The notes beneath the pieces were generated by a model. The model was given only the letters and a program-made list of their open reading frames with translations, did not search any database and was not told where the DNA came from. Positions 24,101-29,583 of a stretch of DNA of 29,583 bases are shown here, piece by piece. Origin of the DNA: Bacilli bacterium (GTDB lineage Bacteria; Bacillota_I; Bacilli_A; RFN20; CAG-826); assembly GCA_016298185.1 (NCBI GenBank), contig JAEDDA010000013.1, positions 1 to 29,583 on the forward strand, written 5' to 3'. Numbering within the stretch: the stretch's first letter is position 1; the number at the start of each line of letters is the position of its first letter. The translations under genes were made by a program, and so were the position numbers.

Positions 24101-24614
24101 TGGAATAATAATTGTTGAGGGCACTGGTGACTCTTCATATTTGTCTTCATTTATTGATGCACTATTTATTGAGACTAATGGTTACGATATAAAAGAAGCA
24201 GATATTGAATTTCTCCAATATTGTCACAAACAAATAATCATTCTTACTGATAGTGATGAAGCAGGGGAGTTTATAAGAAACATATTGACTAAAAAGCTGC
24301 CAAAAGCCATAAACGTTCGTGTGAATTCAAACATGTGTAATAAAAACGGTAAACATGGTGTTGCGGAATGCAAAAAAGAAGAAATATTAAATGTTCTTAA
24401 AGAATATTTTATAGACGAAAAAAATGAAACAACGAAAATGTCTTTAAATGATTTGATTTCTATCACAAAAGGGCAAAAAGAAATCAAAAAATATATTTCA
24501 AATTTCTTTCACTTAGGAACCACAAATAACAAAGAAATGTTAAAAAGAATTAACGCAATTGATTTAACTATAAGCGTTATTGAAAAGGAGGTTTTAGATC
24601 ACTATGGAAATTAA
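24084..24614 (+). CDS. rnmV: Ribonuclease M5
   Basis: 176-residue TOPRIM nuclease that trims 5S rRNA precursors in low-GC Gram-positives. TOPRIM acidic residues are Glu12 in IVEGTGD and Asp56/Asp58 in ILTDSDEAGE. The 3' half (about 100-176) is the M5-specific region and looks diverged. ATG 24084, inside tatD, is preferred because the product then begins MKKIIDGIIIVEG as in the family; a start at 24039 would add 15 unrelated residues. The last codons overlap rsmA by 11 nt and contain its AAGGAGG ribosome site. Confidence 0.9.
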   Translation: MKKIIDGIIIVEGTGDSSYLSSFIDALFIETNGYDIKEADIEFLQYCHKQIIILTDSDEAGEFIRNILTKKLPKAINVRVNSNMCNKNGKHGVAECKKEEILNVLKEYFIDEKNETTKMSLNDLISITKGQKEIKKYISNFFHLGTTNNKEMLKRINAIDLTISVIEKEVLDHYGN

Positions 24615-25416
24615 CAGATTTAATGTTATTGAGATAATAAAAAAGTCTGGTCTAGAGCCCGATAAAGATTATGGCCAAAATTACTTATTAGAAACCAACA
24701 TATGCGAAAAGATCGTTGATTGTTTGGATGCACAACCCAAAGAAAAAGTTCTAGAGATTGGTCCGGGAATTGGATCACTTACTCATTTCTTATCATTGAA
24801 GGAAGTGGCCTGCTTAGATTTAGTTGATATTGACGAAAGAATGATTAATTTTTTGAAGATAATTTATAATAGAGATAATATAAATCTTATTCTTTCTGAT
24901 ATAAGAAAATACGACGTTTCTAGTTATGATAAAATAATTGGAAATCTACCCTACAATATTACTACAGAAACTGTTCAATATTTGCTTGAACATGCTAGAA
25001 ACGCTAAAAAGTTAGTGTTGATGTGCCAAGCTGAAGCGTTTTCTCGTTTTTCAGACGTTACTGGTAAAGAATATGGACCACTTTCAATCTTTATTCACTT
25101 GTTGGGAACAATTAATAGAAAAATGACAGTTAAGCCTGGGTCTTTTTATCCAACGCCCAAATGTTCATCTATTGTATTCGAAATCAATATTTTAAATACA
25201 TATGATTTTGACCATATTTTTTCAATTTTCAATTTTTCAAAATCAATGTTTTCAAATAGAAGAAAGACGATTCACAATAACTTATCATCTTTATTAGATG
25301 ATAAAGAAAAGTCTTTGAAAATATTGAACGACTTAAACATCCCAATTAATAAAAGACCAGAAGAATTGTCTCCTGAGACATTCGTCAAAATGTATGACCA
25401 TTTAAAAATGTATTAG
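24604..25416 (+). CDS. rsmA: 16S rRNA dimethyladenosine transferase (KsgA/RsmA)
   Basis: 270-residue SAM-dependent enzyme that dimethylates two adjacent adenines (A1518, A1519 in E. coli) near the 3' end of 16S rRNA, a late step in 30S assembly. Conserved parts: GQNYLLE (24-30), SAM loop LEIGPGIGSLT (50-60), the acidic DIDE for ribose binding and the catalytic NLPYNIT (114-120). The C-terminal helical domain ends with RPEELSPETFVKM. Translationally coupled to rnmV by overlap. Usual length. Confidence 0.97.
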   Translation: MEINRFNVIEIIKKSGLEPDKDYGQNYLLETNICEKIVDCLDAQPKEKVLEIGPGIGSLTHFLSLKEVACLDLVDIDERMINFLKIIYNRDNINLILSDIRKYDVSSYDKIIGNLPYNITTETVQYLLEHARNAKKLVLMCQAEAFSRFSDVTGKEYGPLSIFIHLLGTINRKMTVKPGSFYPTPKCSSIVFEINILNTYDFDHIFSIFNFSKSMFSNRRKTIHNNLSSLLDDKEKSLKILNDLNIPINKRPEELSPETFVKMYDHLKMY

Positions 25417-25480
25417 TAAATTGTTTTCTAAGAAAACGTTAGATAAAATAAAGTTGCTTAATGAAAGTGAAAAATATTAT

Positions 25481-26335
25481 ATGAAAAGTTTGTTATTAAA
25501 AAGTTATGCAAAAATTAACATTTGCCTTAACGTAGTTGGCAAAAGAGAAGATGGATATCATGAATTAGATATGATTATTCTCCCCTTAAAGTTTCATGAT
25601 TCTATTTTGTTTACCGAATTGCCACATGCGAAAGATCATTTTGTGACAATTGACGACTTTTCTCTTGGCCTTTTTAAATACAACATCGCAACTACCGCTA
25701 TCGAAAAGATGCAAGCAAAATACGGATTTACTAATAAGTTTAGAATCACAATTCATAAAGTCATCCCTATGCAATCCGGTTTAGGCGGTGGTTCTTCTAA
25801 TGCTGGTGTTGTAATTAATGCCGTTAATTCTTATTTAAAGTTAAATTTACCTTATGAAGAACTTGTTTCTTTATCTACTGGATTAGGTGCTGATATACCA
25901 TTCTTTATTACTAATAAACCTGCCAGATGTAGAGGCATTGGTGAAAAGATTGACTTTGTCAATGTTAAAAACGATTATTATGTTTTATTAGTTAAACCGG
26001 ATGCTGGATGTTCAACCCAAGGTGTATATGAAGTTTCAGATCAAATGGACTTACCTATTGGAGATGTTGAAAAAGTAAAAGAAGCCCTCGAAACTGGTGA
26101 TGACGATTTATTAGCTAAATCTATTTTCAATGCTTTAGAAAAGCCTGCTATTTCTTTGGTACCAGAAATCCAAATTATCAAAGATAAACTCAAATTAGCA
26201 GGACTTAAAATTGTTCAAATGACAGGTTCTGGTTCTTGTGTCTTTGCATTAAGCACAGACAAGCGCTTAATCTATAGCGTTGCAAGGCAACTAGAAAAGC
26301 AATACTTAGTTGAAGTGACTAAAGTACTTAGATAA
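25481..26335 (+). CDS. ispE: 4-diphosphocytidyl-2-C-methyl-D-erythritol kinase
   Basis: 284-residue GHMP kinase of the non-mevalonate (MEP) isoprenoid pathway, phosphorylating CDP-methylerythritol. The N-terminal SYAKINICLNVVGKREDGYHEL, the ATP loop SGLGGGSSNA (99-108) and the catalytic Asp139 in GADIPFF are present. An in-frame TTG at 25421 would add 20 residues but has no ribosome site, and ATG 25481 gives the normal family length. Between rsmA and this start are 64 bases in which I see nothing. It shows that this organism makes isoprenoids by the MEP route. Position after rsmA follows the Bacilli order without the sporulation genes found there in Bacillus. Confidence 0.95.
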   Translation: MKSLLLKSYAKINICLNVVGKREDGYHELDMIILPLKFHDSILFTELPHAKDHFVTIDDFSLGLFKYNIATTAIEKMQAKYGFTNKFRITIHKVIPMQSGLGGGSSNAGVVINAVNSYLKLNLPYEELVSLSTGLGADIPFFITNKPARCRGIGEKIDFVNVKNDYYVLLVKPDAGCSTQGVYEVSDQMDLPIGDVEKVKEALETGDDDLLAKSIFNALEKPAISLVPEIQIIKDKLKLAGLKIVQMTGSGSCVFALSTDKRLIYSVARQLEKQYLVEVTKVLR

Positions 26336-26347
26336 ACGGAGGAGATT

Positions 26348-27343
26348 ATGAATAAATACGCAATTATCTTAGCGGCCGGTAAAGGTAGCAGAATGCAATC
26401 AATTGATCCTAACCATTCTAAAGTTTCTTATCCAATTTTAGGAAAACCAATCATCAATTATGTTTTAGATGCGCTAAAACCTCTAGATTTCAAAAAAGAA
26501 GTAGTGGTTGTTGGTTTTGGTGGTGAAATCACTAAAAGTTTAGTGGAAAAAGAATGCGATGTTGTTTGGCAAAAAGAAATTCTTGGAACAGGACACGCAG
26601 TTCAACAAGCTGAACCTTTATTAAAGGACTTAGAAGGTGAAACTTTGGTTATTTATGGAGATACACCCTTGGTGTCTCCTCAAACCATCTCCTCTATTCT
26701 TCACATTCACGAAAAAGAAAACAATGCCTTAACTGTTGTTTCTTCCATTCTTCCAGATGCTACCGGTTACGGCAGAATGATTCGCGAAGAAAAGAGTAAT
26801 CATCTTTTAGCAATCAGAGAAGAAACAGATTGCTCTGAATATGAATTAGGCATTTCCGAAGCTAACACTGGTATTTGCGTTTTTGACAATAAATTGTTAT
26901 TCAAATATCTTAAAAAGATGGATAACAAAAATAATAGAAAATTATTTTACTTATCACAATTAGTTGAATTAATGCTTAAAGACAATCTTCCTGTCGGTTC
27001 TTTCGTCGTTGAAGACATGGTTGAAGTATTTGGTATTAACGACCGTATTCAACTCGCTTATGCGGCTAAAATCATGCGTAAACGCATTAACAACAAATTG
27101 ATGCTTGAAGGCGTTTCAATGGAAGATCCTGAATCTACTTACATTTCACCAACCGTTAAAATCGGTAAAGATACAATTATCTTACCTAACACAACATTAA
27201 TTGGTGATTGTGATTTAGGCACAGCTAATGAAATAGGACCTAATGTAGTGTTGGAAAATGTTAAAGCTGGTAATAATAACAAAATTTCTAATATTACTAT
27301 TAGAAACAAAACTTTAGGTGACAACGAAAAACTCGGAGAATAA
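26348..27343 (+). CDS. glmU: GlmU-like UDP-GlcNAc pyrophosphorylase lacking the acetyltransferase half
   Basis: 331 residues against about 450 for bifunctional GlmU. The N-terminal uridylyltransferase domain (1 to about 250) is complete, with LAAGKGSRM (8-16), Lys25 in the KV region, the YGDTPLV metal-site segment and EANTGICVF. From about 258 on there are only six or seven left-handed beta-helix hexapeptide turns (from YISPT to ITIRN), ending in GDNEKLGE. The acetyltransferase active site, which in E. coli lies between residues 333 and 392, is therefore absent. No leftover acetyltransferase sequence follows, so it looks like a stable short form rather than a recent frameshift. AACGGAGGAG precedes the ATG. 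Likely product: UDP-GlcNAc from GlcNAc-1-P and UTP, or an altered sugar nucleotide. Confidence 0.85.
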   Translation: MNKYAIILAAGKGSRMQSIDPNHSKVSYPILGKPIINYVLDALKPLDFKKEVVVVGFGGEITKSLVEKECDVVWQKEILGTGHAVQQAEPLLKDLEGETLVIYGDTPLVSPQTISSILHIHEKENNALTVVSSILPDATGYGRMIREEKSNHLLAIREETDCSEYELGISEANTGICVFDNKLLFKYLKKMDNKNNRKLFYLSQLVELMLKDNLPVGSFVVEDMVEVFGINDRIQLAYAAKIMRKRINNKLMLEGVSMEDPESTYISPTVKIGKDTIILPNTTLIGDCDLGTANEIGPNVVLENVKAGNNNKISNITIRNKTLGDNEKLGE

Positions 27344-27345
27344 AT

Positions 27346-27603
27346 ATGCTTATCATTGACTGTTTTGGCCACAATATATATGTCGACAATGATTTGATTG
27401 GATACATCCAAGAGAACCAATTAATTATTAGCGGTAGAAAATTTGCTGACATTACAGATGATGGCATCATTTCTTTTGGTGAAAAACAACTCGGTTATGT
27501 TGATGACGATGGGTCTATTATCATCAACGGAAGAGAGATAGGTTATATAGATGGAGAGAACAATTTCGTCTTCTATAAATCGTTTGCTAATATTGCTAAA
27601 TAA
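27346..27603 (+). CDS. Small four-repeat beta-rich protein, unknown function
   Basis: 85 residues. Residues 13-76 consist of four tandem 16-residue units that begin VDNDLIGY, SGRKFADI, GEKQLGYV and NGREIGYI; each ends in a hydrophobic strand (for example SIII, NFVF). The pattern (G-x-x-hydrophobic-G-Y-hydrophobic, Asp/Gly turn, strand) resembles proteins annotated as 4-fold beta-flower, but I cannot confirm the family. No signal peptide or membrane segment, so cytoplasmic. Very acidic. It starts 2 nt after glmU with a GGAG ribosome site and is probably co-transcribed with it; whether it serves glmU is unknown. Confidence 0.75.
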   Translation: MLIIDCFGHNIYVDNDLIGYIQENQLIISGRKFADITDDGIISFGEKQLGYVDDDGSIIINGREIGYIDGENNFVFYKSFANIAK

Positions 27604-27625
27604 TGAAGAATTGCAGTGGTTTTTG

Positions 27626-28156
27626 ATGAAAAAAGAAGAAAAAACATTAAAAAGTAAAGTTATATACGATGGTAGAATTCTTCGCTTAAATTGTGATGAT
27701 GTCATTACAAGCAAGGGTATTAAGACAAAAAGGGAAGTTGTCCATCATAATGGGGGAGTTTGTGTCCTGGCTATGATTGATGGGAAAATTCCAATGGTCA
27801 AACAGTTTAGATACTCCTATGGAGAAGAAATGTTCGAGCTTCCTGCTGGTAAACTTGAAAAAGGTGAAGATTCATATACAGCAGGCATAAGAGAATTAGA
27901 AGAAGAAGTTGGTCTTAAGGCCAATAAACTTACATCATTAGGATGTATGTATCCATCTTGTGGGTACACAAATGAAATCATTTATTTATATAAGGCGGAA
28001 AATGTTACCAAAACCCAAATACACCTTGATCCAGACGAGGATTTAGATGTCTATTATTTCACTTTAGAAGAGATTTCAAACATGATTTTGAAAAATGAAA
28101 TTAGGGATGCAAAAACGATATGTCTTATATTTAAATATAAGGAATCAATAAAATAA
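27626..28156 (+). CDS. nudF: Nudix hydrolase, ADP-ribose pyrophosphatase type
   Basis: 176-residue Nudix hydrolase. The Nudix box is perfect: GKLEKGE, seven residues, then RELEEEVGL. Upstream elements VKQFRYSYGEEMFELPAGK are those of the ADP-ribose pyrophosphatase group, which cleaves ADP-ribose to AMP and ribose 5-phosphate; the downstream YPSCGYTNE also fits. I take ATG 27626 as start; an upstream in-frame start at 27551 would overlap the preceding gene and add unrelated residues. The ribosome site is weak, so it may be coupled to the gene before it. Confidence 0.9.
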   Translation: MKKEEKTLKSKVIYDGRILRLNCDDVITSKGIKTKREVVHHNGGVCVLAMIDGKIPMVKQFRYSYGEEMFELPAGKLEKGEDSYTAGIRELEEEVGLKANKLTSLGCMYPSCGYTNEIIYLYKAENVTKTQIHLDPDEDLDVYYFTLEEISNMILKNEIRDAKTICLIFKYKESIK

Positions 28157-28177
28157 TTTGAAAAGAGGGACTTGATT

Positions 28178-29083
28178 ATGCAATTAGTAATTCTAGCAGC
28201 CGGTATGGGTTCAAGATTCGGCGGATTAAAACAAATGGAACCTATGGATGATTACGGAAACTTCATTCTTGATTACTCTATTCACGATGCAATTCGTGCT
28301 GGTTTTGACAGTGTCATCTTTATTATTAAAAGAGAACACCTTGAGATTTTTAGAGAAACTATCGGTAAACGTGTCGAACCATTGATTAAAACCGAATATG
28401 CATTCCAAGATCTTAATGACTTACCTGAAGGATTTAAATGTCCAGAAGGAAGAGTTAAACCATGGGGTACCGCTCATGCTATCTTAGCAGCAAGAAATTT
28501 AATTAATGACAACTTCATTATCATCAATGGCGATGACTATTATGGACAAGAAACATATGAGGTTGCTGCAAAGTATTTACAAAGTTTGCCAAAAAATAGT
28601 GTAGGTAAATACGCGAACATTGCGTTTGATGTGGCAAATACATTAGCTGAAAACGGCTCAGTAAAACGCGGAGTTTGTTTCTACGATGAAAATCACTTCC
28701 TTACGAAAATGATTGAATCAAGTGTCTATAAAGACGAAAAAGGAGCCATTCAAGCGGAACCAATTGATGAGAAAGAATCAAAATTTGTTTGTGCTCCTGG
28801 ACAACTCGTTTCCATGAACTTATTTGCGTTTTCAAGAGATATAATTCAAAATCTTCAAAAAAGATTTCCAATCTTTTTGAAGGAAAACATCCAAAATCTA
28901 AAATCTGAGTTTTTGATTCCAGAAGAAGTATCTCGTTTAGTTGGTGAAGGACAAGCTTCATTAGAGCTTATTAGTACTCCGTCAGTTTGGTATGGCGTGA
29001 CATATCGTGAAGACAAACCTTCTGTTGTTAAAGCTCTTAAGGAATTAACTGATAAAGGTCTCTATAAAAAAGGTCTCTATTAA
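28178..29083 (+). CDS. Sugar nucleotidyltransferase-like protein
   Basis: 301 residues with the RmlA/GalU-type nucleotidyltransferase fold. The N-terminal NTP-binding loop LAAGMGSRFGGLKQMEP is clear, PWGTAHAI matches the sugar-binding segment and IINGDDYYG contains the metal-binding Asp pair. The C-terminal third has no recognised acetyltransferase or left-handed helix repeats. The substrate cannot be told from sequence; similar proteins are widespread in gut Bacillota. ATG 28178 is preferred over the TTG 6 nt earlier because GAGGGA lies 8 nt before it. Last gene of the plus-strand cluster; a terminator follows. Confidence 0.85.
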   Translation: MQLVILAAGMGSRFGGLKQMEPMDDYGNFILDYSIHDAIRAGFDSVIFIIKREHLEIFRETIGKRVEPLIKTEYAFQDLNDLPEGFKCPEGRVKPWGTAHAILAARNLINDNFIIINGDDYYGQETYEVAAKYLQSLPKNSVGKYANIAFDVANTLAENGSVKRGVCFYDENHFLTKMIESSVYKDEKGAIQAEPIDEKESKFVCAPGQLVSMNLFAFSRDIIQNLQKRFPIFLKENIQNLKSEFLIPEEVSRLVGEGQASLELISTPSVWYGVTYREDKPSVVKALKELTDKGLYKKGLY

Positions 29084-29109
29084 TTTATTTAAAATTTGCT
29101 CTATAAATC

Positions 29110-29141
29110 AAAGGAAATAGGCTTTGCCTATTTTTCTTTTG
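29110..29141 (+). terminator. Intrinsic terminator of the glmU-nudF cluster
   Basis: AAATAGGC-TTT-GCCTATTT (29115-29133) followed by a T-rich run TTCTTTT. The outer AAAG/CTTT bases extend the stem. It lies about 30 nt after the nucleotidyltransferase stop. Confidence 0.8.
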
Positions 29142-29175
29142 GCTTGAATTCATCTTTATTGATTTTAGATATAAA

Positions 29176-29207
29176 GAAAACCCCCGGTCGAAACCAGGGG
29201 TCTTTTT
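29176..29207 (-). terminator. Intrinsic terminator of ppdK, possibly bidirectional
   Basis: 9-bp stem (29180-29188 with 29193-29201) around a 4-nt loop. On the minus strand one pair is a G-U wobble that is a C-A mismatch on the plus strand, and the loop reads TTCG, so the minus strand is favoured. T-runs flank it on both strands, so it may also stop read-through from the left. Confidence 0.8.
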
Positions 29208-29221
29208 AGCTTATGAAGCAA

Positions 29222-29583
29222 TTATTTTTTTCTTGGGTTTCTAATTGCAGCTTGAGCAGCGGCTAATCTAGCAACTGGCACACGGAATGGTGAGCAGGAG
29301 ACATAGTCTAAACCGGCTTTGTGATAGAAATCGATGGAGTTTGGTTCGCCACCAGTTTCACCACAGACACCAACGTGTAAGTCTGGTCTTGTGCTACGGC
29401 CGTCTTGAACTGCCATTTTAACAAGTTTGCCAACACCTTTTTGATCTAGTGTCTTGAATGGATCTTCTTCCAAGATCTTGTTCTTGTAGTAATCTGGTAA
29501 GAACTTACTGGCATCATCACGTGAGAAACCAAATGTCATTTGTGTTAAGTCATTTGTACCAAATGAGAAGAATTCAGCTTCTT
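29222..29583 (-). CDS. ppdK: Pyruvate, phosphate dikinase, C-terminal part (cut by window edge)
   Basis: The last ~120 residues of pyruvate, phosphate dikinase, which interconverts pyruvate, ATP and phosphate with PEP, AMP and pyrophosphate. The fragment is the C-terminal PEP/pyruvate-binding TIM barrel: FSFGTNDLTQM, GVGKLV and the catalytic Cys in GVCGETGG, then DYVSCSPFRVPVARLAAAQAA. The reading frame runs off the right edge at 29583, so the N-terminus is not visible. It is the only gene on the right arm that points towards the origin, opposing replication. Confidence 0.95.
   Translation of the reverse strand, partial: EAEFFSFGTNDLTQMTFGFSRDDASKFLPDYYKNKILEEDPFKTLDQKGVGKLVKMAVQDGRSTRPDLHVGVCGETGGEPNSIDFYHKAGLDYVSCSPFRVPVARLAAAQAAIRNPRKK

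Noticed and set aside
25421..25480. Longer ispE start at TTG 25421
   Set aside because: No ribosome site, adds 20 residues not seen in the family, while ATG 25481 gives the usual length.
27343..27603. Frameshift splitting a full-length glmU
   Set aside because: The downstream frame encodes a different repeat protein with its own ribosome site; no hexapeptide acetyltransferase remnants appear in any frame that I can see.
27603..27626. Seven-codon frame beginning ATG just before the Nudix gene
   Set aside because: Too short to support as a gene; it might act as a coupling peptide, but nothing in the sequence shows this.
1..29583. CRISPR array, transposon, prophage, tRNA or rRNA
   Set aside because: No regular direct repeats with spacers, no transposase or phage proteins, no cloverleaf or rRNA-like stretch noticed on reading.

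Overview
This window is the chromosomal replication-origin region of a low-GC, AT-rich bacterium of the Bacillota, most likely class Bacilli. I infer an Erysipelotrichales/RF39/Acholeplasma-like, probably host-associated lineage; that placement is tentative. Supporting points are the order rnpA-rpmH | dnaA-dnaN-yaaA-recF-gyrB-gyrA, the serS/tadA/ffs neighbourhood and the tatD-rnmV-rsmA-ispE-glmU run, all of which echo Bacillus subtilis. TGA is used as a stop (tetR-like gene, tadA, tatD), so the code is standard (table 11), not the Mycoplasma/Spiroplasma code. The sporulation genes that separate rsmA from ispE in B. subtilis are absent here.

Left arm (1-18847, all genes on the minus strand): a five-gene overlapping cluster (P-type ATPase, psuG, TetR-type regulator, iron alcohol dehydrogenase, M50-like membrane protein). 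Next come tadA fused almost base-to-base to the SRP RNA gene ffs, an orphan secreted protein, serS, a glycosyltransferase, gyrA, gyrB, recF, yaaA, dnaN and dnaA. Several genes start within a few bases of an upstream terminator.

Origin (17329-17402 and about 18889-19207): two clusters of DnaA boxes flank dnaA. The dnaA-dnaN cluster has three same-direction boxes followed by an AT-rich tract with a TTA-trio-like pattern, a layout like the B. subtilis unwinding site. The dnaA-rpmH gap carries about eight further box-like sites, one of them inside the dnaA promoter.

Right arm (19312-29083, all plus strand): rpmH (44 codons), rnpA, yidC, jag, terminator, then mnmE, tatD, rnmV, rsmA, ispE, a shortened glmU, a small four-repeat protein, a Nudix hydrolase and a nucleotidyltransferase. 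Two terminators separate this from ppdK, which enters from the right edge on the minus strand. Thus all genes except ppdK are transcribed away from the origin, co-directional with replication.

I saw no CRISPR array, prophage, insertion sequence, tRNA or rRNA. The most noteworthy points are non-canonical residues at the quinolone-determining positions of both gyrase subunits, a GlmU without its acetyltransferase half, an M50-like protein that lacks the first zinc histidine, a YidC with a large lipid-anchored ectodomain, and the ffs-tadA junction. I did not find a clearly undescribed multi-gene system.
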